This document shows positions 44,049-53,844 of a stretch of DNA of 64,000 nt, in pieces. The notes under the pieces were generated by a model. The model saw only the letters and a program-made list of their open reading frames with translations. It did no database searches and had not been told where the DNA came from. The position numbers were made by a program, and so were the translations under genes. The stretch's first letter is position 1; each line of letters opens with the position of its first letter. The stretch is from Bradyrhizobium sp. CB1650 (GTDB lineage Bacteria > Pseudomonadota > Alphaproteobacteria > Rhizobiales > Xanthobacteraceae): contig NZ_CP121695.1 in NCBI RefSeq assembly GCF_029761915.1, positions 8,027,501-8,091,500 on the forward strand. Direction: 5' to 3'.

Positions 44049-44652
44049 CTTCCGTGACCCTGCGTCTGAAAAAGTCCTGGATGGCACGGGCTGCGCCTTT
44101 GTGCTGCCCTTCGACCATCAACGCGCTAATACTTTGGCTTTCGACAAGCAAATCGCTGTAGTACTTACGTATTCCCATTGCGCGTGAAAGATAGACATAA
44201 ACGACGTCCGCGACGTGATCCGCAATGTGGCGATGCTGTTTGACCAGCAACGCGCGCCGATAGCACTCGCCTGCTTTCAAGAAGAGTTTGGCGGGATCCT
44301 CATTGCATGCGTAGATGGGCTTAATTTCATCGCGGAAGCTTGCCGCCACTTCATCAATCAGCTTCGCCTTCGTGAAATCGCTGATGCTATCGACATACAT
44401 TTGCGACAGCATATTGCAGAACAGGATGGCTTGATGTGGGTCGATCGGCCTGGCGTTGAACCCCTTGTGGTCGACATTTTGCACCACGTCGCGCTCAGTC
44501 AGCCGTATCAAAGCCTCTCGTACGGGCGAAACTCCGACGCGAAGCTCATCGGCAATGTCGGCAGGCTTCAAGGCTGTGCCGGGTAGCCAATGGCCCAGTA
44601 ATAGACGCTCGCGCAAGGCCTGGAATACTGGATGCTGTGTCTCAAAAGCCAT
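43957..44652 (-). CDS. GntR-family regulator (FCD type)
   Basis: 231 residues from ATG 44652 (MAFETQHPVF); the open frame reaches 44892 but the added part is Pro/Arg-rich and not protein-like. Winged-helix (GTALKPADIADELRVGVSPVREALIRL) and a C-terminal FCD-like helical domain that binds a small carboxylate ligand in this family. Convergent with the exporter gene and overlapping its last 92 bases, so the two transcripts are antisense to each other there. Regulation of the lasso cluster is possible but not shown; FCD regulators more often control catabolic genes. Confidence 0.85.
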   Translation of the reverse strand: MAFETQHPVFQALRERLLLGHWLPGTALKPADIADELRVGVSPVREALIRLTERDVVQNVDHKGFNARPIDPHQAILFCNMLSQMYVDSISDFTKAKLIDEVAASFRDEIKPIYACNEDPAKLFLKAGECYRRALLVKQHRHIADHVADVVYVYLSRAMGIRKYYSDLLVESQSISALMVEGQHKGAARAIQDFFRRRVTEVMQAQARLSRMPTTTNLARSHVDLSRPGGA

Positions 44653-45549
44653 GATTACTCGCCCGTTCAAGCGTCCTGACTGAGGCGGCCAAGGGAGCCT
44701 CACCTCTTGGCATAGCTCATGCCGCCCCGGACGCCATGCGCGGTCCGGTCCGCGGCGAATGGCTGCTAGGATAGGTGGCAGGCCGTCCGCCAGGGCCACG
44801 AAGCTCTGCTGCCGAGTACGAGGTGGGTATGTCCAAAGCGGAATAGGCGGTCGGAACGGGTAGAGGCGATGATCGAGCGGCATTTCTGCCATTGTGCAAC
44901 TCGCCCAAGAAGCCGCGTCGCTTCCACTGGCGCGACGTCGGCGCCAACATGTTGGTTTCTCTGTTCACGATGTTGCGTCCGCACTCGCGGTCCGCCGCCC
45001 AGAATCACGACAGATTCGCCGGTCATCATGGCTCCCATTTCGTTCATCAAAATGTTAATCGTTTGTTGGATCGGTGGAGAGCTCCAACTCCGCTGTCGAC
45101 AAGAGCATCGCTTGGCACGCTGGCGTCGACGTTAGGGAAGGATTTCACCGCTTGTGAGATCGAAGCTATCCCGCCTTAAAGGCGATCGCTCATGACCGCG
45201 TTTGAAGGCGCAGCCGCGTTCGTAACGAGATCAGCATCGCCGATTCGTAAGCCGCCACTTGCGCAATGGCGTGTTGGTGCTCCCAGGTGCATCCGAAGGG
45301 GAAACGGGCTTGCATCGGGTGAACAATACCGCCACCATCGCTAATGAAGAGCGTTGAGGCCGTTCAAACCGCCCTGCTTTTCGCTGATCACAGAAGTCCT
45401 GCGGCGTGAGTCTAAGAGTTGAAACATTCGCAATCCTTGTCGCTCATTGGATAGCCTTGGCGTGGTCGGGGGCCGTCCCCACCCATCTGAGATACAACTT
45501 GACGCTACGTGCGATTCAAGGGATCTGAGGCCGTCGAACTGGACCATTT
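44653..45549. other. No gene seen
   Basis: Open frames are short and lack protein character on both strands. No repeat or regulatory element recognised. Confidence 0.5.
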
Positions 45550-46008
45550 TTGGCTAGAGTTTTCGCCGCCGAATCCTCTCAGCTGGGAAGAGCGACAGAC
45601 GATGAAGGCCTCAAAATTTCCGACACCCAGAGGGCGTTGATTCTCAAGGCGGGGAAACGAAGCTGCCAACACCCTCGGCTGCATCAATATGCGGGCGCCC
45701 TGACCTGGCACGCAGAGACACAGAAAGCTATGGCCGAGCAATCGACAAATTTGCCGAAGGTGCCGCCAGTTCAGATGGATCGCGAGACGGAGGAACTGGC
45801 AAGCAAAATCGCGGAACGCGCGAGAGAGGCACGCCATCAAGCTGCACCCTTACCAGAAGGTCCAGTTGCGACCCACTACTTGAAAAACTTAGGCAGTGCG
45901 ACACAGATTCCCGATACGACCGTTGCGCAGCGCCGAGGAAGACGCGACCAGCGCGTTCTTGAAGGCGCCTCCGGATATCGCTTCCCGGCTAGGCCCAGGT
46001 CGCCGTAG
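45550..46008 (+). CDS. Hypothetical protein, partly decayed
   Basis: 152 residues, possibly starting at the internal ATG 45730 (MAEQSTNLPKVPPVQMDRET). The middle section (ETEELASKIAERAREARHQA, then GPVATHYLKNL) has real helical character; the last 30 residues are Arg-rich and probably out of frame. No family recognised. Confidence 0.35.
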   Translation: MARVFAAESSQLGRATDDEGLKISDTQRALILKAGKRSCQHPRLHQYAGALTWHAETQKAMAEQSTNLPKVPPVQMDRETEELASKIAERAREARHQAAPLPEGPVATHYLKNLGSATQIPDTTVAQRRGRRDQRVLEGASGYRFPARPRSP

Positions 46009-46156
46009 GCTCCCCCTTTCCTCCACGGAGCAATTTCAACGTAGACCTCAATGTAGGCAACGACGCACGAACTGCTCGATCGAACCGCGGCAGTGGGTTT
46101 GTGCTAAGGGCCGCAGCACTGAGCCGCTTCGCTTGGGTTCTATGGCCACAAAGCAT

Positions 46157-46897
46157 TCACTTCGACGTCACAGCCCAATGGTTGACGTCGAAGTTCAGGC
46201 CGCCTGGGGCTGAGGTTATCTCAACACCATATTGGACGCTGCCGACGACTATGTCGCCGAAGTACTCTTTCGACTTTATCCATTGCAGGATACTCTTGAT
46301 GTCCACGGTCGCTGTGTTGGCCTTGGACGTGCGCAGGAACGAGATGACCTTGTGGTTGTTCCAGCCTTCAAACACATTCCAAGTCGTCCCTCCCACGTCG
46401 ACGCCTGTGTAGACTGGAATCGCGGCTCCCCCCGTGGAAGTGTAGTTGTAAGAAATGGGCTTGACATCGCCGCTTCCATCGGGATTCCCGGTGTAATTGG
46501 TCCAGAGCATTATCTCATAGGCATTCGAGCGGTCCCAAATGTCGTACGCGAAGTTCCAACGGCCGCGAGCCGGGACGCTCTGATCGAAGCTTGAAGTCAG
46601 GGTCTTGATCGCGCTCAGCGGTTTACCAACATTGAACGCCTCGTGGGGATAGCTCTTGATGCCGCCGCTATCAGGATGGTTCGACCACACACTCCATCGA
46701 TCGACCGCATGTACAGAGATCGTCTGAGGGCCAGCACCTTCGCCATATACGTCGTTATTCCAGGAATATCCATCAAGCGAATAGGTGCCGTATCGATCAC
46801 TCGAACTCCAGATCGGCGCTTTCGCGGATGCCGGGAATAGCGCAATCATGGCCACAAAGGGCAGCGCAAGAACGTTTCGCTTCGACAACTCAGACAT
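46157..46897 (-). CDS. Secreted GH12 endoglucanase
   Basis: 246 residues from ATG 46897, with GGAG seven bases upstream. Signal peptide about 1-27 (LALPFVAMIALFPASAKA). The mature protein is a compact beta-jelly-roll glycoside hydrolase family 12 domain: SYSW-type aromatic strand YSLDGYSWNNDVYG, nucleophile Glu in NAYEIMLWTNY, and acid/base Glu in VQYGVEITSAPGGLNF. GH12 enzymes cut beta-1,4-glucan in plant cell walls. Bradyrhizobium japonicum has GunA/GunA2 cellulases of this family with symbiotic roles. A -24/-12 promoter directly upstream implies RpoN-dependent transcription; no tts box seen. Confidence 0.88.
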   Translation of the reverse strand: MSELSKRNVLALPFVAMIALFPASAKAPIWSSSDRYGTYSLDGYSWNNDVYGEGAGPQTISVHAVDRWSVWSNHPDSGGIKSYPHEAFNVGKPLSAIKTLTSSFDQSVPARGRWNFAYDIWDRSNAYEIMLWTNYTGNPDGSGDVKPISYNYTSTGGAAIPVYTGVDVGGTTWNVFEGWNNHKVISFLRTSKANTATVDIKSILQWIKSKEYFGDIVVGSVQYGVEITSAPGGLNFDVNHWAVTSK

Positions 46898-46941
46898 TCT
46901 AAATCTCCAACTGAGATCTGCCCGTCAGCGACGCAGAAGCA

Positions 46942-46957
46942 AGCAAAAGTGGTGCCA
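46942..46957 (-). promoter_or_regulatory. Sigma-54 (-24/-12) promoter of GH12 gene
   Basis: On the minus strand TGGCAC (46957-46952), five bases, TTGCT (46946-46942) matches the RpoN consensus in all fixed positions. The predicted start of transcription lies about 33 bases before the ATG. A NifA-type TGT-N10-ACA site was not found in the next 100 bases (nearest TGTTTTCGTGCAGCAT, imperfect). Confidence 0.75.
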
Positions 46958-47073
46958 GTGTTCGCGTGCCTCGCGACGGCTTCAAAACGCAGATCAAGCT
47001 ATCAATGAGACGCGATCATGCTGCACGAAAACAAGTCGGCCCGTAATCCGCACTCCGTGGGCGGGCGATCTGC

Positions 47074-47277
47074 TTGCTGAAGGAGGCCGGCGCCATTCGT
47101 GATTCCGAGAAGCACGGCTGGATGCAGGATCGCGCCGATCCATATGCGCGCGAGCGCGCCTTCGATCTAACCCGCTTCGATACCCCGCAGAGATTCTCGC
47201 CCGAGAAGGCTCTTGCCGAGCTGCGTGACATTTTGACTTCGATCGGCGACGCCTGCCCCGATTGCTCCGAACATTAG
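47074..47277 (+). CDS. Small conserved rhizobial protein, possibly truncated
   Basis: About 67 residues from TTG 47074. Phrases EHGWMQDRADP-like (KHGWMQDRADPYARERAF), PEKALAELRDIL and IGDACPDC match a short protein often seen in Bradyrhizobium islands, of unknown function, with a C-terminal CPxC pair. Poor start codon; may be a 5'-truncated copy. Confidence 0.45.
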   Translation: MLKEAGAIRDSEKHGWMQDRADPYARERAFDLTRFDTPQRFSPEKALAELRDILTSIGDACPDCSEH

Positions 47278-47865
47278 ACCGCCCTGCCGAGCCTGCCACG
47301 ACGCAGTGGGTTAGACGCTGGAACCCGCGTTCGCTCTTGTTGGCGGGCGAGTTAGCTTTATTTCGATCGCGGCGCGCCGAGCCAAGCCTGAGTTCGCGGC
47401 GGCGCCCGCGCCCTTTAAACACGTCGCCGCCCCATGACCCAGCCGACGAGCGGACCATGTCCTGGCTGGAGTCGTCGCCGATCGCTTTTTCACGGCGGCG
47501 ATCGCAAGATCAGAGCGGGCGCCATCTGTTCGGCGCCCGCCAATTTTGTCACAAACTCGCCACTGCACAGCAGCGCAGTGTCTGCGGCCGCCCGACAACT
47601 GCAGCGGGTTCTCTTATTTCTCTTTGCTGGCAAGGAGCGCGATCAGTTCAAGGGTTGAATGGGGCCGCAAGAGGCAGGCATTCTTATTGCACACGTTATC
47701 ATGAGCTTCGTCGTGATACGTACAGCTACAGGTGGACTCGCGCACTGGTGGCTTGCCAGATCCATCAAGGTAGAGACGTGTGCGGAAAGTGTAAGGCAAT
47801 GTGCGCGAGCTACCTGGTCGAAATGTTCGCGCCCGGGATCGTATCGTACTCGAGACAAGGCGAGC
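47278..47865. other. No gene seen upstream of MFS gene
   Basis: An open frame in phase with the transporter reaches back to 47659 but lacks membrane-protein character. Nothing else recognised. Confidence 0.4.
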
Positions 47866-49185
47866 ATGGTCAGGCAATTCACTCAAGAAGAACTGGAGCC
47901 GGTCCTCGTTCCGGCAGACGAACGCTTGGCAAGCCGCGCCGTGTTGGGCGCAACGATTGGCAATATCCTAGAATTCTACGATTTCGGAACGTATAGCTTT
48001 TTCGCGATCCAGATCGGTCAGGCGTTCTTCCCGGCGAGGGACCCTTTCGCCAGCCTTATGCTGTCGCTCGCGACGTTTGGCGCGGGTTTTGTGACCAGAC
48101 CGATCGGGGCCATCGTGCTCGGCTCGTACTCGGATCGAATCGGGCGCCGGCCCGCGATGACGGCCAGCTTTGCCATGATGAGCGCGGCGATACTTGTGTT
48201 GGCTGTGACGCCTTCGTACGAGACAATAGGAATTGCAGCTCCGTCATTGGCCATTTTTGCACGTTTGCTGCAGGGCTTCGCTCTCGGGGGTGAAGTCGGT
48301 CCGACTACTGCCTACTTGATGGAAGCGGCCCCGGCGCAGGCCCGCGGTCTTGCTGTTTCGTTTCAGCCTGCGAGCCAACAGATAGCTGCGACGGCCGGAG
48401 CGTTGGTCGGAGAAATACTCTCCCTCACCATGACAAGCGAGGCTCTCAATACGTACGGATGGCGGATCGCGTTTTTGCTCGGCGCTGGTACGCTGCCCTT
48501 CGGACTTTGGTTGCGGAGCGCCTTGCCCGAAACCTTGCACCGCCCCGAAGTCCCACCTCCCGTCGACCAGCCTGTAAGGAGGTCGCCTGCCGCTCGCCGC
48601 ATCATGAGCCTGGGATTCGTCATCTTGGCCAGTTGCACGATTATCACCTACGTCACGGGATATATGACCACCTATGCGCTGAGCACCCTGCAAGTTTCCG
48701 CGCCTCTCGCTTTTGCGACCCCGCTCGTCAGCAATACGGTAGGAATTGCTGCCGCACTGCTGGGTGGTTGGCTCGCGGACCGGGCCGGGCGCCGTCACAT
48801 CATGATATGGCCGCAGATCACTGCGTTGCTGATGACCTATCCGGTGTTCTTGTGGATCGCACAGAGCCGCAGTGCCCTCGCACTTCTAGGAGGCCTCGGC
48901 GCCCTCACCCTCATCGGAACGATTCCGTATAGTGCCTTCTATGTGAGTATGACCGAAGGTTTGCCCAAGAACATTCGCGGCAGCGCGCTCGCGACGATTT
49001 ACGCTTTTGCGATAGCGATCTTCGGGGGCACGGCTCAACTCGTCGTCGCCTGGCTGATCCACGTAACCGGGAACGCGCTGGCTCCGGCCTGGTACATGCT
49101 TGCCGCTAGCGCAGCCGGGCTCTGTGCCATGCTTATGATGCCCGAAACCGCACCGCCGAAACTTCAGAGCGTTGCGAACAAGTGA
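47866..49185 (+). CDS. MFS transporter, metabolite:H+ symporter (MHS) family
   Basis: 439 residues from ATG 47866, AAGGCGAG upstream. Twelve membrane helices; the family phrases LEFYDFGTYSFFAIQIGQAF, RPIGAIVLGSYSDRIGRRPA (MFS motif A) and LLQGFALGGEVGPTTAYLME place it with MHS symporters such as citrate, alpha-ketoglutarate and proline/betaine carriers. A carboxylate substrate is plausible in a nodule setting. Appears monocistronic and intact. Confidence 0.9.
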   Translation: MVRQFTQEELEPVLVPADERLASRAVLGATIGNILEFYDFGTYSFFAIQIGQAFFPARDPFASLMLSLATFGAGFVTRPIGAIVLGSYSDRIGRRPAMTASFAMMSAAILVLAVTPSYETIGIAAPSLAIFARLLQGFALGGEVGPTTAYLMEAAPAQARGLAVSFQPASQQIAATAGALVGEILSLTMTSEALNTYGWRIAFLLGAGTLPFGLWLRSALPETLHRPEVPPPVDQPVRRSPAARRIMSLGFVILASCTIITYVTGYMTTYALSTLQVSAPLAFATPLVSNTVGIAAALLGGWLADRAGRRHIMIWPQITALLMTYPVFLWIAQSRSALALLGGLGALTLIGTIPYSAFYVSMTEGLPKNIRGSALATIYAFAIAIFGGTAQLVVAWLIHVTGNALAPAWYMLAASAAGLCAMLMMPETAPPKLQSVANK

Positions 49186-50355
49186 AGCCCGTGATAGCGC
49201 TGGACGATGTAATCACGGGTCCCTTCCAGCTATATCGCGGCCGCCTCACACCGTTGGCACCGATGTAGATCGGCCTGAGAGACGGGGAACAGTTGTCTTG
49301 ATGAAGCATTCGCTTGCACGAAGCCCTGTGTCCAACCGCGCCTTCTTGTTGAATTTGCGTTGGCTAGCAACTGTTCATTTCCTCCTGAAGAATGGTCCGC
49401 TATAGCTGGGTAACGTTTCGCCATTCGCTGTCAGCTTTGTTCACTACTTTGAGTCGGTCTGCGATGTAGCGTAGATATCACCGATCACAGCGTGCAAGTC
49501 AGGTTACGAAATAGCATGCCCCTTCGCTCGATAGTGCGCCAGGTGAGTTCAGCCACATCCTGGGATGCGCTAGGTGTTCGATCTGCTCGACCGCGAGAAC
49601 GCATTTTAAGCCAAATCGATAAACTCGCGAGCCTTGCTCACCGGATTCCTCACAAACCGCCTCGGCAGCTTTAGCTCCTAAGTAAAGAGAGCAAGTAAGC
49701 ACCCTTTTTAAGCGACATCCCGGCCCTCTCGCCTACAGGCGTGCGTCAGCAGATAACTTCATCATCCGGACTTCGCGTGGTTCACCCTGCGCTCGCACTC
49801 TTTCCTCAGTCAGCCATCAGATCGTGGCGCGCGGTCCATCGGACGATAGTTCTAGAACCTGAAATCGAAACGGTGTGAAGGGCCCATTACAAAAGATGGG
49901 TTTGGAACCATCGGCTGCAAAAGCAGCATGGTACGCGCCGCACAAGAAGGCGTGCCAGATCGATGGTAACAGCGCCAGCTTCAACAGAACTCACAAATAT
50001 CAACTTCAGCAATTCTCATCGTTAGCTGTAAAACCGAACACCCATTGCCCGGCTACCTATTTTTTGTAGACTGAATTATGAGCCTGGCAACAGCGGCTTT
50101 GGCGCTGATTTCCTTCCTGGTGCTCTTCGACCGAGTTAGCCAATTGTATTGGGCAAGAGCTGCGTCAGCAGTGCTCGCCTGACTAGTCTCACCTCGATGT
50201 GTGGCCCTGCTCGCGGAATTGTCACCTAAGAGAACACCGAAAATGGCGCGCCTTGCATCGTCTGCAGGGCGCGAAGAGGACGCGACCGCTGTCTCCACGA
50301 GCGGTCGGTGTAGGAGGCCTCTATCCTCATTCTGTTCTTGGTCTGCTTCCCGTTG
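49186..50355. other. 1.2 kb without a convincing gene
   Basis: Only short frames. The minus-strand piece KSTRKEISAKAAVARLIIQS (near 50060-50120) may be a gene relic. No repeats or promoters recognised. Confidence 0.45.
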
Positions 50356-50562
50356 TCAGGGCTTCACGCACGCGGGGTCGGTCAAGCAAAAGAAGAGATC
50401 GCAGATACCGTCCAACGGGTCCTCCTCGCATTCAGGATATGATGTATCGGCCACCTGTACCTTGGCTTCGACCGGTTGCGCGGCAACTTCAGCGACAAAA
50501 GTCGGTACCGCCGCCGTCGCAAGCGCGACGACACTCGCAGCTACAAACAGCAATTTTTTCAT
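50356..50562 (-). CDS. Secreted four-cysteine peptide
   Basis: 68 residues from ATG 50562, with AAGGA about eight bases upstream. Clear signal peptide (MKKLLFVAASVVALATAAV, cleavage probably near AEVAAQ) and a mature peptide of about 40 residues ending CEEDPLDGICDLFFCLTDPACVKP in two parts: C-x8-C-x4-C-x5-C. Four closely spaced cysteines suggest two disulfides in the periplasm or outside the cell. The pattern recalls plant NCR-type or defensin-like peptides in size and cysteine count, but no homology is claimed. Isolated gene, no known family. Confidence 0.7.
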   Translation of the reverse strand: MKKLLFVAASVVALATAAVPTFVAEVAAQPVEAKVQVADTSYPECEEDPLDGICDLFFCLTDPACVKP

Positions 50563-51444
50563 TCGAGAGTCCTTCCCTTGTATAGGCCCAGCCGTCATCT
50601 ACGGTCCTATATGACGACTCCGCGATGGTAAAATTGATTTTCGTGATTGGTTCTATCTACGGGATGAATAAGTTTGGACATCTCCGCGGGCTTGATTGAG
50701 CCGCGAAGAATAAGCGAAGCCGTTTGTGATCCGCCCTCTCTCCGGCTCAAAGTGGTCCGCGCATTTCCCGGAGCACTCGCATACTGCGCATTGTACCCCG
50801 GACTTCGCTTGCGCGCTGGGACGCAGTGAATTACACGGATTCGAGAACGAAGTGCGCTCCCAAGGCCCCTGCGGTACCCTCCGGACGAGATGGACAAGCG
50901 AGCTATTGATGGCCGAGAAGGACTACGGCGGCTTTGTTCGCTGTTACATCCGAGCGCATCGCCCCCGACATCAGGCACATGTTTCTCCGCCTGCCGCGCT
51001 CAGTGCCCTCGCTTCTCGCCCGAGCGCCGATCTTCGCCACGCTCGAAATGACCGGTTCGTGACCTATTCTCGGCCTGCTGCTCGCCATCCTTCCGGCGCT
51101 CAAATCAAGCCCGGCGACAGAAAACAACTGTACCAGCGCCATAGCTGCGACCGCAGCCACAGCGAAGAGCCAGCCGCGCGGGCTGCCGTGTTTTTTTGCA
51201 TGTGCTTGTCACCAGCAAATCCTCCGAACGGTAACTTACCTTTTTCGGAAGACATGCAAGCGAGGCGCTTGCATCGCGTCGAGGCGAAGCCGAAAATAAA
51301 ACCTACCGACCATCCGACACTCGATCTTGAAATCGCAATCGAGGGCTATGGTCACCTCAGAGGTAAGGCCTGCCCGATGCTCAACAGGACCTCGGACGGT
51401 GTATAGTTTTGCACCGTCTTCAGCACCCCATAGACCGGACCCCC
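50563..51444. other. No convincing gene
   Basis: A minus-strand frame (50903-51160) begins with a hydrophobic stretch (AAVAAMALVQLFSVAGLDLS) and might be a small membrane protein or relic, but its remainder is Arg/Ser-rich and no start site is convincing. Confidence 0.35.
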
Positions 51445-51473
51445 AGGCTCCATCCTTTTGGGAGATGGAGCCT
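51445..51473 (-). terminator. Hairpin downstream of 735-residue effector
   Basis: AGGCTCCATC (51445-51454) and GATGGAGCCT (51464-51473) pair perfectly with a 9-base loop, 95 bases past the effector stop on the minus strand. No T-run, so termination is only likely. Confidence 0.4.
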
Positions 51474-51567
51474 CAAATGCTGGGTTTTGCTCAGGCAATC
51501 CGCCGAGCCGATCCGAAGGCATGAAAGCTGCGATTGAACGGCACACTGTCGCAAGACGACCAGCTCA

Positions 51568-53775
51568 CTAGATTCCCAGTCGAGCCATCTGCGCCGACAC
51601 GTGCTCCGCATCGGGAAGGAGGGGCCACGGGTAACGACCGTCCGCGGTACTCAACAAGGACCTACAGAACGCAGGGGTGAGCTTGCCGCGGTGGATCACG
51701 ACATTCTCGTGGCCCTCGGCGGCCCGAGCGCTCTGCCAGTGCTGATTGTAGCCGCGCTGTTCGTCGGACTTCACGTGGCAAGCGGCGAATTCGCGATCGC
51801 CCAGCGTTGCCAATTGCCAGGCATGTACCGGCCGCTTGGTATGGATGTGCACCCACATCGGCCTTGGCGTCGCACCACTGCTCAGCGCCATGGGCTGCAG
51901 CTTGATTTCGAACAGCGTCCCTGGCTCTCCATTCAAGGCGCGAGGTGGATCCACTGACGCCAATTCCCCCGCTTCCCGTAACTGTACAAGGTATTTTTGC
52001 GATGGAAACGCATAGCTCTTCATGCAATCGCTCTTGATTGCTGCCTTTCGCGCGTTGAATGAGTTTGCCTGCCCCTGAATCTCGGACCACATCCTTTGGA
52101 GCCGGACTATCTTTTCGTGCACTTCGGGCACCTGCGCAGCCGTGAGCAGGCCCCGTCGTCGAGGCTCCTCCAGCGCGGCTACACAGGCCTTAATCTCGGA
52201 GGACTGCGTCTGCAAGCGCTTGATCACGCGATCCAAGACGTATTCGGCGTCCTCGGGCTTCATCTGCCGCGCTTGCGAGGCGGCGCTTTGCTGAGCCGGC
52301 AGATCGAACTGCAGCAGCTCGTCCAATCGCTCAAGTAATCCAGGCAGTGCTTTCCCAGAGGGCGGAGCCTGCCACATCTGGAGGTGATCGGTCGCAGAGG
52401 ATGACGCTGCTGCCTCCTCCGCCGTGGCGAGTTTCTTTGTACCGAGATCCGAGAGCACAATGACCTTGCCCCTGGCGGCATCTGGCCTGACGAGTTGCGG
52501 CGCGGGTGGGCCGGCCGTCGAACTCCCCTCGCCTGCGGCTGCGGCGCGCCTTGCCTTGCCCTTTCTGCGCACTTGAGTGCCTTCACCCACCATGGCAGTG
52601 TTTTCTGGCAGCGCAGCCCAAGCCGGCGGCTCAATCGTCACTTCCGTCTTTGGCTGCAATGCCAGCAGCCGCATGACATCGTTCGCCGTCACCCACGCAC
52701 CGTCCACGATCTCGCCCAGCAACTGCAACGGAAGGTCAGGTTCCGTTCCAGCCTCCCTCAGGGGGCCAAGCATGCCCGTCAGTTGGGACGCAAATTCCGA
52801 AAGCCGTTCCATGACTCCTTCCAGAACGGCGCGGTGCTCGGCGTCGAGCACCGCTCCTCCGCGAACGGCGTCGCCCGTCGAAACAAATGCCGGAAAAACA
52901 TCTCCAATAAAGGTCCCGAGCAGACGCACCCTCCCGCTCTCGTCCATCAGGGCGGCTCGCACGTCTGGTGCTAACGTGCTCGCTCGCGACTCAATCAAGA
53001 GCTGCGCGAGAGCGATCCGCGATTGCAGATACATACACTTGGTATTGAGCGCCCAGCCCGTATTGAGTCTGAGTTGGGCCTCTTCGTCCTTGCGCATCTC
53101 GGGCGTGCTGCTCGGCAAGTGGGCAGTAGCCGCACAGACTGACTGCATCCGCTCGAAGCGTAACGCTTTCTTTCCCCACCACTCCATGCAGGCAGCATAC
53201 TGGTTCGCGACGCCCGCAACGACGCGGCTGAGCTGGTCGGGCGGAGCGGTGTCTTTGACATTGTCGAGCAGGGCTTCTGCTTGCTTTCTCCTGTTCTCAA
53301 GTGGGTAAAGAATCTGGGTGGCCACTTTGTTACATTGGTTGCCCGCATCCAGCGTGTCATCGCGGAGCCGGCGAGCCTGATCGTCGGGCAGGATTCGACG
53401 CCCCAAATTGGCAGGCAGATTCGCGTAATACTCCAGAACTGTTGAGCCTGCTTCGACCACTCGATCGATCAGCTCTTGCGCCTGTTGCAAGTTGCAGGGT
53501 TGCGTGGCTGCTCGACGGCAAGTTTCAAACTTCTCAAGCAGGCTGTCCATATTTCGCTTTGCTGCCTTGATCTCGTTGCGCGTTGGCGCCGCCACATCTG
53601 AAGCCGCGGTTCTGTCTTGAGGCCCAGAGCGCATCCGCTCCACGACGGCATCAAAGGATTGACCGCGTTCCCCAGGGAGGAGACCAGGCTCCAGGCTCGA
53701 ACGACTCAATTCCCCGGTGCTGTCCGCTCCCGCCGCCTCTACCTGTGATGGATCAGCTCGGCCAATACCTTTCAT
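51568..53775 (-). CDS. Type III effector candidate, 735 residues
   Basis: No signal peptide or membrane segment. N-terminal ~65 residues are Ser/Gly/Pro-rich, as expected for a type III secretion signal. The rest is largely helical, with a Lys/Arg-rich low-complexity linker near 400-440 (VRRKGKARRAAAAGEGSS). The C-terminal ~120 residues are the most ordered (RPMWVHIHTKRPVHAWQLAT, GYNQHWQSARAAEGHENVVI, KLTPAFCRSLLS). This end and the overall length remind me of the XopP/RipH(HLK) effector family of Xanthomonas and Ralstonia; the assignment is tentative. A tts box lies 41 bases upstream of the ATG, supporting TtsI control and export. Confidence 0.7.
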   Translation of the reverse strand: MKGIGRADPSQVEAAGADSTGELSRSSLEPGLLPGERGQSFDAVVERMRSGPQDRTAASDVAAPTRNEIKAAKRNMDSLLEKFETCRRAATQPCNLQQAQELIDRVVEAGSTVLEYYANLPANLGRRILPDDQARRLRDDTLDAGNQCNKVATQILYPLENRRKQAEALLDNVKDTAPPDQLSRVVAGVANQYAACMEWWGKKALRFERMQSVCAATAHLPSSTPEMRKDEEAQLRLNTGWALNTKCMYLQSRIALAQLLIESRASTLAPDVRAALMDESGRVRLLGTFIGDVFPAFVSTGDAVRGGAVLDAEHRAVLEGVMERLSEFASQLTGMLGPLREAGTEPDLPLQLLGEIVDGAWVTANDVMRLLALQPKTEVTIEPPAWAALPENTAMVGEGTQVRRKGKARRAAAAGEGSSTAGPPAPQLVRPDAARGKVIVLSDLGTKKLATAEEAAASSSATDHLQMWQAPPSGKALPGLLERLDELLQFDLPAQQSAASQARQMKPEDAEYVLDRVIKRLQTQSSEIKACVAALEEPRRRGLLTAAQVPEVHEKIVRLQRMWSEIQGQANSFNARKAAIKSDCMKSYAFPSQKYLVQLREAGELASVDPPRALNGEPGTLFEIKLQPMALSSGATPRPMWVHIHTKRPVHAWQLATLGDREFAACHVKSDEQRGYNQHWQSARAAEGHENVVIHRGKLTPAFCRSLLSTADGRYPWPLLPDAEHVSAQMARLGI

Positions 53776-53815
53776 ACTTCATCTCCGAATAGTCGAGAGT
53801 GCGCAGCCTGTCTGG

Positions 53816-53844
53816 ATAGGCCGCCTAGCTGACGACTAGCTGAC
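53816..53844 (-). promoter_or_regulatory. tts box upstream of 735-residue effector
   Basis: Minus strand GTCAGCTAGTCGTCAGCT followed by AGGCGGCCTA. It matches GTCAGnTTnTCGnAAGCT except for TA in place of TT and CAGCT for AAGCT. It ends 41 bases before the ATG at 53775. Confidence 0.7.

Noticed and set aside
46898..46935. tts box before the GH12 gene (CCCGTCAGCGACGC)
   Set aside because: Only GTCAG matches, and it is in the wrong orientation for the gene.
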